64,000 nt of DNA from contig NC_051092.1 of the NCBI RefSeq assembly GCF_901709675.1, forward strand, positions 2,484,491 to 2,548,490, written 5' to 3'. This stretch comes from Syngnathus acus. Lineage: Eukaryota; Chordata; Actinopteri; Syngnathiformes; Syngnathidae. A model generated the notes under the pieces. That model saw only the letters and a program-made list of their open reading frames with translations. It was not told the origin of the DNA and searched no databases. This document shows positions 31,703 to 42,260 of this stretch, piece after piece. The translations under genes were made by a program, and so were the position numbers. How positions within the stretch are numbered: the first letter of the stretch is position 1; every line of letters starts with the position of its first letter.

Positions 31703-33402
31703 TTGGGTTGCACTTTGGCGCAATTTTCTCCCGACAATCAAATTGTCAGCTAAGCGCGGCGCTGAGTTGGTGACATCTACGCCGGGCTCCGGTGGCTCGG
31801 CACTCTGCCCCAAATGACTCCGCCCCAGTAATGGCACCCTTATTGTTGACGCGCTATTCTTCCGAGGCGCGGTGATTGAAAAGAAAATTGAATCTCCTTT
31901 TGATGTGTTAAATTTGTCCATTAGCGCGTTTGCACACAAAGTGTTGGTGGAAATGACAGTGGGGATTGCAGGGGGCCTCTCAGGGGCGTCCATATTTCAT
32001 TTTCCTGGTAGCTGCACCTTACAATGCCAATAAAGGCTTTCTATTCTATATTTGATTGGACAGGAAATATAAATATACTGTATGGACATCTGAAATGACT
32101 TTTTCTCTTGACAAATGAAAGGCCTTGATAACGTGGCAACTGGTAGACTCCATCAAAAAGGTTAAACGCGCGCATAAAGGATGCCGGTAACAACCGTTTG
32201 CCTTGTCAGTAAAGGAATGCTCTCGTTTCTCAATAGTCGGCAAAAGAAAAGGCGGCTTTGTGTCTCAATAAAGCATTCACCTGTTCTCTGTTGGGATCTT
32301 AAGAAATGTCACAAAAAACCTATTCAACTTTGATTATACGGTGTTGAATTGAAAAAAATAATAATAATCTAAAAGTTTTCTCACCAGTTTCAAAATTACA
32401 CATGAGTGTTGGTGTTTTAAAAAATATGATTTGAAATGTTTCTTTAAAGTCATAATAATATTTCAAATTCCCAATTGCAATCTAGAAAATGTAATCCATT
32501 TTGAAACTTAATTCAATAGGCTGAAAGCAATTCTCAGTCTAAAGTTGAAAAAAAATTCAATTTCACAACTCAAAAATTTCAACAATGACAGATGGCTGGT
32601 GTTTTTGTTCTACACAAGACCTTTAACACAAAAAAAAGAAAACAAAAAATCCCACAACCTCCTCAACAGCTGACATATGAATTCTGACATATTCCCGAGT
32701 AAAGACAGAATGAATCCCTCCGGTTTTGCTTCAAAAGGCCAACAGAGACACTTCAGTAACCTTTTTGTTGGCCGTTTGTTCATCTAGTTGTCAATGATTC
32801 ATTCCCAAGGATCAAAGACCTTGAAAAGTTCACATCTTTTCATAACAACAACAGCAAACATGCGACAGGCCGCATATGCAGCAGGTGGCATCCAAACGGT
32901 GAAAATAAAAATAAAACCATATGTCTGGCTTGGTGTACATTTTTAATGGAGCTGCTCTTTGATGCTGAAGATGCTCTTTGATGGCGAGCTGGCGTCTAAG
33001 CGCTTGTTAAGTATTTGGAGCAATTACTGTTACGTATGCAAAGGAGTAAACATCACGGCTAAATTATTTAAAAAGAGCCCCCTTCCTCCCTCAATACCCC
33101 GATGAAATGCATTTTGTTTACCCGATTAGCTTTAGTATAAGTATACTAAGTACAAATAAACTAACTATAAATAAATTAAGTATACTAAATATAATATAAT
33201 ACAAAATATACAAAATATAATATATAAATATGTATAAAAAGCACTTTTCAACTGCAGAATTTCAAAATGTCGCAAAGGGTGGTCTTGGTCCCCCTTGGCC
33301 ACCCTGTAGTGTCACACTTGATTGAAATGCTCCAACGCTCCAAAGGATGAGTGCTGTAGTCCAGTGATGCTCGTTAATCAGTAAACTGCTAGTCATGACA
33401 AG

Positions 33403-33519
33403 ATGTCCACGGGAACATTGGCCTCGGAGCACAACACTCCAGAGCTTGTTTGGTTCAGCAGACGGGACGTAGCGTTGAAACGTTTGGAAATTTGGAGAAG
33501 GTGTACGTTGATGAAATGA
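33403..33519 (+). promoter_or_regulatory. upstream ORF overlapping the etnk start codon
   Basis: An ATG at 33403 with A at -3 opens a 38-codon frame (MSTGTLASEHNTPELVWFSR and onward) that ends ATGAAATGA at 33511-33519. The proposed etnk ATG (33516) lies inside this stop context, so the stop and start overlap by four bases in different frames. If both are on the mRNA, etnk translation would depend on leaky scanning or reinitiation. It could also mean that the true 5' exon structure is different. Confidence 0.4.
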
Positions 33520-33641
33520 AGACCAGCGATGAACTTCTCCACATTGACGTCCATGTGGATCAAAGTGAAGACCGCACCTCCGTCCTGGACCTCTTCAGGA
33601 CGCTGAGACCTCACTGGAGGCCACAAGACATCCGAATGAAG
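33516..33641 (+). CDS. etnk2-like: etnk coding exon 1
   Basis: 42 codons from MKTSDELLHIDVHVDQSEDR to WRPQDIRMK, aligning with the N-terminal LRPHW..P region of ETNK1/2. The frame is open upstream only to a TGA at 33396 and has no earlier ATG. To join exon 2 in phase 0 the exon must end at ATGAAG, where the intron begins GCCAGT rather than GT. This is either a GC-AG intron or a variant or error at the second base. Confidence 0.8.
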
Positions 33642-36600
33642 GCCAGTCGCCTTTTGTGTCCGCTGTCTTTAGCATCAGATGTTTGTCTGTTCCTCTCATG
33701 CTCTTTTGGCCCAGCCACTCTGCGACATATCTGTCTTTCACCAAAATTGGCATTCCACAAAACTGGTCACGACGTGTGCATCTGTGTTTACGTCACATGT
33801 TCCTCTCGCTATGTTCCACCCAATCTGCATCCCACCTATTTCTCCTCTCTAAGCACCAACCCCACCCGATCAAAGAAAAATACCAGATCCTCACATTGTG
33901 ACATCATAAAGTGAGGACCCCCCTCCCCCGTATTTTTGACGAACGCTGTTCTGATTTTAGTGCTGTATTTTACTTGTCATAGCCGTTTGGTACATTTTCT
34001 TTCCCTGTCATTCTGAAATGTCCTACTTTGTGCGACCTCCGGGTTAGAAAAATATCGAAAGAAATTTGCATATTTCATAATAAATAAAATGCCATTGTGC
34101 CACAGGTAATATCTAAAATATACAAGTATATGACTATAATTAACTGTGGAAAATTAAAAATAGAATGATACTTTCATATTATTTTCATATTTTCTCCCAT
34201 TTTTTGTCAATACAGAGCCACAAAACAGTAATACGTAGAACTAAACCACAATGTCTTCAGAATAGAGGTGTGTTGGGGTAACGACAAGAAACTCATTGTG
34301 TCGCCATGTTGGCTCAATCAGAGTCTGAAATAGAGTTTATGTTTGTTAGGTGACATCACATCGGCCGGATGACCTCTCCATCTGCGGCGGGTCTACTAAA
34401 GCACACACGCTTTAATCACGTATTGTGCTTTTATTTATTTGGGGGGGGGGGGGGTGGGCGACCACGTACGAGTGACACCTGCTCTGGGACTGCAGCTGAG
34501 AATGAGAACGTGTGAGCGATGTGTACATTGTGTCATGTCTGGTGTCAGCAGATACTTCAACGGGGAGCCCCGAGTGTCAGAACCGGACCGTGTTCATTTT
34601 GAATGATGTCGGACGGGCTCGTGCTAGTACTGCTTGGAATATTTGACCTAATCTGCACCAAAAATTCTTGGACTGAAGTCCAGTTAAATTCATGACATTA
34701 TTTTTGGCCACCTGTAGTTGGTTGTCTGTAAAGTCCTTGCCAGAGGATCTAAGTATAGCAGACGCAGGGAAAAGAACTCTTTTTGATGACCCATTTCAAC
34801 ATGAAATATTTGTAGATCAATGGATTGATTTCTATTCACTGCTTCTTTTGATTACCGACTCGTTTTCGCTAGTCGAACATTCTTTCATGATCCTCAGACG
34901 TTCACCGAGGGCATCACCAACCAACTGCTGGGATGCTCGGTGGACGAGTCCGACTGCGTGCTGGTACGAGTGTACGGTCAACGGACCGAGCTCTTTGTGG
35001 ATCGCCAGCGGGAGATGGAAATGTTCCGCCTCCTGCACGCTCACGGCTGCGGCCCGCAGATCTACTGCAGCTTCCGCAACGGCATCTGCTACCAGTTTGT
35101 TCCTGGAGACGTGCTGGAGGACAAGCTGCTTTTCCAGCCCTCCATATACAGGTCACAACAGTTCATCCTCCAATCATTGCTGAACCTTTGAGCTTGGGAT
35201 TTTTGGGGACGGCTGTGATTAGGTTTTTCTAGTGCACAAACCGTAACAATAATGTCATATTTCGTTGACATAGAGCAGAAAACATCAGGAGATAAGAAAG
35301 TGTTCTTCTCCCCCCCGCAGATTGATTGCGACGGAGATGGCGAGAATCCACTCCATCCGTCCAGCAGGCGCTCATCCCCCCGAGCGTCTACTGTGGACAA
35401 AGCTGTCTCGTCTTCTCACGCTCTTAGAGGACAGTAGCAAGAGGTACCCTAAGCATTCTCTCAGTGGTTATGAGGTGAACCCTTGTCAGCACCGTGACAG
35501 AATCCAGCAACATTTTCTTGTGCCGTTATCTCCTTCTCAAGGCTTCCTGGCATACCACGCTCCGTTACAGGGAGTCAACTTATTATCATGACTTATAATA
35601 CAATGTGTACACAGACAGTATTTACATTATCCTTGACAAAGGGAGAGATAGACTCACTTAAGGACATTTAGGAGTAATAAGTCATTGAATTCCTACCATG
35701 TGAGCACTCAAAGCATTTTACAATATTGTATTTTGGAGTTATGAGCCACCACTTGAATAGAAGAACCACTCAAATATTAAAATTCAAGATTCAAACACTT
35801 GCAATAAGCTGCTGTTGGCCACAGCTCTCATCCAGATGCTCACTCGCCAACTTACCAATCAACTCATCTCACCCACTAGCCCACGCCTCCTAGAGGCACA
35901 CACTATTGACAGCAATATGTACATTCTCTTTTGTTATATTTTATTATGATTCATAAAGTACATATTTTGTCTTTAAAAAAGTGAGGTTGTACAATTTTTT
36001 TTAACGCCATTAGAATTAATTTTCAATTTTACATCTTCTAATAATTGCGACGCAACAACAAATTGTAGAAAATATAAACACACGCCTAATATTTATCTAA
36101 TGTCATTCACCCTTTTTTTTTCAGCCAGGCTGCACCTCCCATGGAGGCCCAATAGATGGTGCTATACCGTGAGCCATAATTACCATGCCACTAGAAGTAC
36201 CAGCATGTATGTGAGCGTGTGTATTCATTAGTCTTTACAAGACGAGGCATCAGAGGCACTTTTGTACTCTTGAGCGTGAATGTGATCTTCAGAGGAAACA
36301 TCCAAAGAAAGAGCAGGAAGATGGTGCACCTGCAGAGGAGGTCTTCAGCCTCGGTGCCACCCGCTGCGCATAGATAGGCGGCGTGCAGCTGCAACACACG
36401 CTCACGCACACGCACACACACCGAGGGCAATAGTGCATGCAAAAAAAAAAAGAAGGCCACCCGCTGGGTCGCTGGCATGCACTGGCGCGAGCGTACAAGA
36501 GCACAAAGAAAAGCCACGGTGGCGTCGGAGTCATATGTTAATAAGTCGCATTGATAAACGGAGGAAATTCCCGTTAATGAGCAGGAGGCGGACGCCCAGA

Positions 36601-39600
36601 AAGATGGCGTCGGGTTCAAAAGATAACGCCTAATCGACGCACTTGAGCAGAAAGGGAATCAGTCGGTTTTATCATGTCGGGGCCGCGGTTTAACGCAGGT
36701 GATCGACTGTAATTATCCAACGATTGCTTTAAAGGAGACTTTGGAGGCCGCCGCAAACAGGAAGTAGAAAGATGGAAGATTTCAGTATGTTCAAAGGTTT
36801 CCGAAATCAGTATTCTCGTTTTCCGTTTCACTGAAAGATGTTATGACATCTGATTGCGGCACTACGACAAAAACAACCAATGCATATGGTGAATGATATA
36901 TTTATTTTTGACATCTTGTCACCCAAAACTTCCAAATGTGGTTTATTTTCTTTTAATTGCATGACTAAACTAATTTGGACTCATCAAACTTTACCACTAT
37001 GATCCGCCCGCACACATCGACAAAAACTCAATGATTTGCAATTTACTGTCAACCCACTAATCTGTCCAGATCGACGTACTTCAGATTTGGCAGTGATCTG
37101 ACAAAAGGACAAGTTTGTATTTCAAGAAATCATGGAAATGGCCTAAATGAGCCTCGGTGGCTGGTTCGAACCAAAATGACAGACTTCCTGTGCGTTTTAC
37201 GGCATGGCTTTTTTTTTTTGTGGGCCTACTCATGATAGATAAGCCCTTCCAAGTTTTACTTTGCAGAGTAATTCTGGCTTCCTGAATTTTCTTCAAATTC
37301 TGAGGCGCACGACTAGACCAATGACATGTCATTAGACTCTGCCACCATGCTCTTTCAACACTTGCAAGCAATCTGTATAGGAGCTGATACTCTAAATTTG
37401 GTAGTGATCAAACAAAATCTGTAGGGTGCGGTTTTTTTTTTTGAAGGAGTCCTAGGAAAGGCCAAAATGAGCCTAAAAATGTCCACCTCAACCCAAAATC
37501 AAAGGATCTCTGTGTCTTTTCGGACATAAGACTTTTTTTGTGGGTCCACTCATGATAGACATGTCTACCAAATTTCAAGTCACTCAGTGAAACTGACTCA
37601 AGGGGGGGTGGGCTGAATTTATAAACGATTCACACCCTACTTCATCCCGCTTAGGTCCTAAAACCTCATTCTGAAGTTGTTGTGAGGACAGTGTTACCAT
37701 TGAACACGCGATGCTGCCAAAACGTTTCAATTAAACATGTTCCTAGCGATGCAAAACATTTCGTCCCAATCATGCAAACTCGGATCTAAAACGCAATTAT
37801 TTTTCTTTGTGGTTTGTGCCATTCTGCAGTTCCACATTCAACCCTCAGTTGCCCGGCTTGGCGAGGTTGTCGGCGGAGGCGGAGTCACTGGAGCGACACC
37901 TCTCGTCATTGGGCTCGCCCACCGTGTTGTGCCACAATGATCTCCTGACCAAAAACATCATCCATGACCGCCAACAGGGTAAACCGACAAGGGGGAGGGG
38001 GTTGCTTTTGGGGACGCCTTATGAATTATTTTCACATGCGGGCATGTCGCAGGGCGCCAGCCTTCGCTTGTAATTAACCTGCATGAATACTGCTGACAAT
38101 AATAAAAAGTCTGTGGTGGGTTTATATGAGGAAAAAATGGTGGTGAAGTAATCACTTAAGAAAACTGCAGTAGTTGCTCTTACTGTGTGACGTGTTTCAT
38201 TTAAAGTTGAGTGCACTGTCAAAATCAAATTAAAAAAAAAAATAAGTGTACAATGCTTAGATTAATTTAGTTCCTTATCATCCATGTTTGTTATTTATTT
38301 TTTAAGGTCTTCAGCATGATTACACTTTTTTTTTTAATGAAAGAAGCCAGTGTTACTAAGAGCTGTTTTGTCCATTTTTCTACGGCAACAGGGAAGGTAA
38401 GATTCATCGACTACGAGTACGCCGAGTACAACTACCAAGCCTTCGATATTGGCAATCACTTCAATGAATTTGCTGGTAAGTTCCAGTGTTGTATTTCAGG
38501 TATATGTATTTTTTTTTCTGAATCTGAACTTTTTCAATTGGACTTCAGTCTTGTATCTTTTCTTCTCCAAAGTGTGAGCCCTTTTGCCACCTCTCAATTA
38601 TCAACTGCAGTTAGCTCATGACACGCAGCCATTTTCTTGACGCCAAGTGATGAGGTCATAGCGCGTAAATCATGACAGAGACAGCTAAATATCCAGCAGA
38701 CATTTTGTTTTGAACTGGCAAAATACTACAATGAGAAGTCACACAAGACAAAATATGAATAAAACCATCTAGAAAAGGATCAAGAATTCATTCAAATCAT
38801 AATAATCCAAATGACAGAACTTGCCACGAAAAAGTTTCTTCTACAAATTTAAATAAAAACCAGTACACGATTGATTTTCTTTTGTGCTCGGAAAGGCGTT
38901 CAGGATGTGGACTACAGCCGCTACCCAAGTCGCAGCCTGCAGAGCGACTGGCTTGAGGCCTACCTGTTGAGTTACAAACACTGCACAGGGCAAGACGTCA
39001 GCGTCACCCGAGACGAGGTGACGCGTCTCTACGTACAAGTCTGCAAGTTCTCCTTGGTGAGCGCTGCCGCTTCATAACGACTGAGAAAAATGGTGTGATT
39101 GTCTGACCTAGCATGTGATAGCGACACTGCGAGTTGATTGAAAAGCGACAAGTAAAAGAGAGATGTAAAAGACTTTTTTGAATGTAATTGTCCTACTTAT
39201 CAGCCTTAAATGTGCTCTTGCCAGTCCAACAATGACACAAGAGCCACGTGAATATTTTCAAGATGAAACAGGCGGAAGAAAAGGGAAAATCATTTTGAGA
39301 CAAAACCCACAGAGTGTTTCTTGCAAATCTACATAAGGGGGTCCTTGAGACAATTTTGCATCCATCCATAAAAATGGCATTGGGAAATCGTTTTTCAGGA
39401 GTTTCCTTTTTTATAGCGAACGATCATCTAACTCAGGGGTGTCAAACTGATTTTTTCGCCGGCCACATTGTAGTCATAGCTTCTTTCGGAGGGCCATTAT
39501 GACTGTCAACCCAAATAAATGTACGAGCACCTCATATTATATACAGTAAAAGCTACAAAACAAACCGACAAATAACTCGTTTTCAAATCAGACGAGTAAA

Positions 39601-42201
39601 AACTGGTCAAATATTTAAAAAAAAAAGATATTAAAAGTGAAGACAATTTGCAATTCTTGTCATGACACACGAATTTGATGCACAATTTGTCTTCGCGGGC
39701 CACATAAAATGATGTGGCGGGCCCTATCTGGCCCCCGGGCCTTGAGTTTGACACCTGTGATCTAACTGATGACTTTTGTACTTTTTACTCTAACCAGGTA
39801 TCCAACTTCTTCTGGGGTTTGTGGGCAATTCTCCAGTCTCACTACTCCTCCATTGATTTTGACTTCCACAGGTTTGTGCTTCCTTCAATTTATTTGGTAC
39901 ACGAAAAATAACCACATCAATTACGGCTTTGAAAAGTCCCCCCCCCCTCCGCCCCCGTCTATCGTTCTTTGTGTTTGGCCCGCACCACTGTGATGATCCA
40001 AATCACTATTGACACCCGGCAGCCTCCCTCCCGTGCGCCCCCGCTCGTCCTTCGTAACCTCTTGCGAGATCAACAGCAGCGCCCTCGCCTCATTTGGATG
40101 CGGACCTCGTGAGGAAATGTGATCCAGAGGGGCGCTGAGGCACAGAGGCGCTATTGTTCCCGTCGGGCCGTCGCACCCGCGTCCCTCGAACCCCACCGCC
40201 GCTACCGCCGTCTGCTCCCAGGTCGCCCCCGAGTTAGCGCACAGCCGGGTCGGGTTACCCTCATTTAAGTGTTAACTGTTGCCGAGCACGACGGGAAATT
40301 GACGGGATGGCGGGTCTGCAAGGCTCTACGACCCCCCGAACCCAAATACGCATACAGTGATACCCTGACATACGAGTTCTTAGTTACCCACAATGTTGTG
40401 TGATTTTAGTTTGTTGTGCGGCTCCATAACATTAGCAAGTTGTTTGTCGACAATGTGTGGATTGATAACTCAGACATATAATCATTCCACAGTGTTGTGT
40501 CGGTCCATGTTTAAATTCTGAAACACTTTGCAACTTATTGTCTTGCATCCAATTCGTCTCAATTCGTATGTTATAAAAAGCTAGCATGTTTAACAGCCAT
40601 GAGCATTCCATGTTTTGTGGACAAGTAAGCTGTTGTGTGGGGACTCCGCAATGTTGTGTGCAAGTGCATGTGTGTTTGTGTGTGTGTGTGGCACTTAACA
40701 TGAGTATGCTTTAGTACCCCAAAGTGCTTTCAGAAGAAGGTAAAAGGATCAACATCAGACTTTTAGAGTTAGAGGTAAGTATCCATGAAACCAATGCAAC
40801 TAAATGTTGTAAAGGTTGTCTGAAGTCATGGAAACGTGTGTGCATGTGTGTGTGTGCCCATTTCCTCCCACTGTTCTCCCACTGAGCCAAATCTCCACTG
40901 ACTTCCCGACGAGTGACAGGCGTCTGTGCGGCCTTGTGCTTTAATCCGAGCCAGATGTGCATTGTGACAATAGGAACGTCTTGACTCCGTATTTACTTTG
41001 CTCACTTTTTGTGTGTGTGTGTGCGCGTGCGGTTTAAATATGCGGCGGCGCTGGCTAGACAGCCCTGTTATTTTGACAAAGACATTATTATGAGGAAATG
41101 AACAAGGAGGAGGTCCACCATAACTGCAGCTCAAGTCCATTTTTGCACAAAAAGGACATTGTGAAAAAGAATACCTGCTTTTCATTTTTCCTCTCACAAA
41201 AAAATGTCTCAGTTTCACCCGTGATCAGGATAAACGTTAAGTACGCCACTTTCTGAAGTTGTCAGCTTGAGTTAAAGTGCATATGAAGGGCACAGACTGT
41301 GATGCTTCATTTCAATTTAAAATGAATGACATTGATGATATTTGAATGTCACGATTGTCATATTTGCTAAATATTGAACCAAACTGATTGTCATAGTTAA
41401 ATCTGTTTTTCTACATCATTTATTTTCATGGTTCTGGCATGTTTGAGGACACAAATGAAGATGAAGCAAGACTGGGATGGATAAAATGACTCAAAAAAAA
41501 CAACAACCCACTAACAGGACTTCAGGAATTCTCTATGTCTAGACAAGCAAAAAAAAAAAAATCTCAAATCTCAGAATAAAACACACCACTAAAAGAAATA
41601 AAACAATGTGACAGTGACAACAGGTGAAAACAAAATCTAATGAGTTAAAAAATACAAATGTAATCTATATATGAACAGAATCGAGACAAAAGTCGGTAAA
41701 ACTCCCCCCCAAAAAAAAACGAATGGCCGAGCCGACTGAACACTGCTTTGTCAAAAATTATATTTCAAAAAGGGCCAAGGCTGGTGGCATTCTTTGAGGA
41801 CTTTAATAACATTCTTCCAAAAGTACCTTTTGACCCAAAATAAAGGCGAGCCAGACAACTAATCCACAAAACCATCCGTCCTTAAAAGTGTGACCTGCCA
41901 CCATTGGTGCGAAAAAAAAAAAAGTAATAAAAAGTTGAAAAGAAAACTTGAAAAGTTTGTCAACTGCAAACTAGAGAACAGATCGATATTAGGGGCTCCT
42001 TAGAAATGAATTATTGTCTTAATATGAGGTGACGAACTTTATTCGGAAAAATTACGATACATTTGAAGATCGGTGAAAATATTCCGTTTAAATCATCATT
42101 TTGTTGTCCTAACAACTTGTTTGTGTTTTTGTCTCAGGTATGCCATGGCGCGACTCAACCGCTACTTTGAGAAGAAAGAAGAATATTTTTTAATGGAATG
42201 A
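33516..42201 (+). CDS. etnk2-like: ethanolamine kinase
   Basis: Ethanolamine kinase phosphorylates ethanolamine with ATP in the cytosol, the first step of the CDP-ethanolamine route to phosphatidylethanolamine. Eight coding exons, the number I recall for human ETNK1 and ETNK2, join to 344 residues. Family signatures are present: LRPHWRPQ near residue 30, TFTEGITNQLLGC at the nucleotide-binding start, the catalytic loop VLCHNDLLTKNII (His203, Asp205, Asn210), and FIDYEYAEYNYQAFDIGNHF with the metal-binding Asp224. VRFIDYEYA.YNYQAFDIG is closer to ETNK2 than ETNK1 as I recall them. It lies between insc and sox6, where mammals have none, so it may be a third paralogue; the symbol is provisional. 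It is convergent with sox6. Confidence 0.93.
34898..35151 (+). CDS. etnk2-like: etnk coding exon 2
   Basis: The acceptor is ATCCTCAG|ACG, phase 0. It encodes TFTEGITNQLLGCSVDESDC, VLVRVYGQRTELFVDRQREM and onward to FQPSIY, the N-lobe of the kinase. It matches human TDGITNKLIGCYV..VLVRIYGNKTELLVDR. The donor is AG|GTCACA. Confidence 0.96.
35321..35443 (+). CDS. etnk2-like: etnk coding exon 3
   Basis: The acceptor is a C-rich tract ending CCCCCGCAG. It encodes (R)LIATEMARIHSIRPAG through LLTLLEDSSK, matching RLIA..LAKIHAI in human. It ends AG|GTACCC (two bases carried). Confidence 0.93.
35444..37829 (+). other. etnk2-like: etnk intron 3
   Basis: A 2.4-kb intron. It holds a GC-richer block at about 36280-36830 with several homeodomain-type TTAAT/ATTA cores and Pu/Py-rich patches, which could be a conserved element. 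It also holds a two-unit dispersed repeat at 37060-37620. No exon was recognised. Confidence 0.6.
37060..37620. repeat. dispersed repeat, two tandem units
   Basis: Two units of about 270 bp. Each includes an AAATGAGCCT segment, CTGTG(C/T) followed by TTTT(A/C)CGG, and TTTTTTTGTGGG(C/T)C(T/C)ACTCATGATAGA. The second ends with TACCAAATTTCAAGTCACTC. It is the same family as at 30.2, 50.6 and 58.3 kb. Confidence 0.55.
37830..37978 (+). CDS. etnk2-like: etnk coding exon 4, catalytic loop
   Basis: It encodes (S)STFNPQLPGLARLSAEAE through SLGSPTVLCHNDLLTKNIIH to RQQ. CHNDLLxKN is the choline/ethanolamine kinase catalytic loop with His203, Asp205 and Asn210. The donor is CAGG|GTAAAC with one base carried. 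Confidence 0.97.
38392..38475 (+). CDS. etnk2-like: etnk coding exon 5, metal-binding motif
   Basis: The acceptor is GGCAACAG|GG. It encodes GKVRFIDYEYAEYNYQAFDI then GNHFNEFA, the DFG-equivalent segment with Asp224. The donor is GCTG|GTAAGT. Confidence 0.97.
38896..39056 (+). CDS. etnk2-like: etnk coding exon 6
   Basis: The acceptor is CTCGGAAAG|GC. It encodes VQDVDYSRYPSRSLQSDWLE through DEVTRLYVQVCKFSL, matching human VSDVDYSLYPDRELQSQWL. It ends in phase 0 at TTG|GTGAGC. Confidence 0.96.
39434..39759. mobile_element. non-autonomous hAT-like element in etnk intron 6
   Basis: A 326-bp element starting CAGGGGTGTCAAACTGATTT and ending CTTGAGTTTGACACCTGTG. The inverted ends match at 12 of the first 14 bases. 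It is flanked on both sides by the perfect 8-bp direct repeat ATCTAACT (39426-39433 and 39760-39767), the hallmark of hAT insertion. The interior (CAAATAAATGTACGAGCACC, CGGGCCACATAAAATGATGT) is typical of a common fish family. No transposase is encoded. It ends 38 bp before etnk exon 7. Confidence 0.9.
39760..39767 (+). promoter_or_regulatory. likely branch point of etnk intron 6, inside the transposon target duplication
   Basis: The right-hand target copy ATCTAACT contains CTAAC, a perfect yUnAy branch site. Its adenosine at 39765 is 32 nt upstream of the intron-terminal G at 39797, an ideal distance. The left-hand copy (39426-39433) is now 366 nt away. A weaker CTAAC at 39790-39794 is too close to the acceptor. 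Confidence 0.5.
39798..39871 (+). CDS. etnk2-like: etnk coding exon 7
   Basis: The acceptor is CTAACCAG|GTA, phase 0. It encodes VSNFFWGLWAILQSHYSSID then FDFH, matching human ASHFFWGLWALIQAKYSTIEFDF. The donor is ACAG|GTTTGT. Confidence 0.96.
39872..42137 (+). other. etnk2-like: etnk intron 7
   Basis: A 2.3-kb intron. Near its start it has a GC-rich block (39940-40330) without coding character, then CACAATGTTGTGT-core repeats (40389-40659) and GT-rich patches, then AT-rich sequence. Confidence 0.6.
40389..40659. repeat. degenerate array of CACAATGTTGTGT-core units (copy B)
   Basis: Cores are CACAATGTTGTGT at 40389, CACAGTGTTGTGT at 40488 and CGCAATGTTGTGT at 40647 (spacing 99 and 159). They are preceded by ACC, TTC and TCC. 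The middle copy continues CGGTCCATGTTTAAATTCTG, similar to copies at 54.1-54.6 kb. Confidence 0.55.
42138..42201 (+). CDS. etnk2-like: etnk terminal coding exon 8
   Basis: The acceptor is TTTGTCTCAG|G. It encodes YAMARLNRYFEKKEEYFLME then TGA, matching human YAIVRFNQYFKMKPEV. The tail is shorter than in human ETNK1/2. Confidence 0.94.
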
Positions 42202-42254
42202 ATCGACCGGGGAACGTACAATCAAACATAACTGGAGTATGAACACTCTTTGGA

Positions 42255-42260
42255 AATAAA
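42255..42260 (+). terminator. etnk2-like: candidate etnk poly(A) signal
   Basis: AATAAA in TTTGGAAATAAATATATT lies 54 bases after the etnk stop, implying a very short 3' UTR. Confidence 0.6.

Larger units (their letters stand above)
27396..33402. other. insc-etnk intergenic region
   Basis: Six kilobases without recognisable coding exons. It contains a small tandem duplication (29073-29183, unit ending ATATAGCCAACCAGG), copies of a dispersed 200-bp repeat (30150-30245 and 30690-30800) and a 165-bp tandem duplication (31374-31702). GC-richer complex blocks at about 31705-32040 and 32650-33070 are of possible regulatory nature. The etnk promoter should lie towards the right end; no TATA box is evident. 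Confidence 0.5.

Noticed and set aside
33642-33914. Read-through of etnk exon 1 into a 154-codon ORF
   Set aside because: Similarity to ethanolamine kinases stops at DIRMK; the following residues are intron translation.
37160-37185. GGTTCGAACC, another B-box-like string
   Set aside because: It lies inside a dispersed repeat whose other unit lacks it; no tRNA fold.
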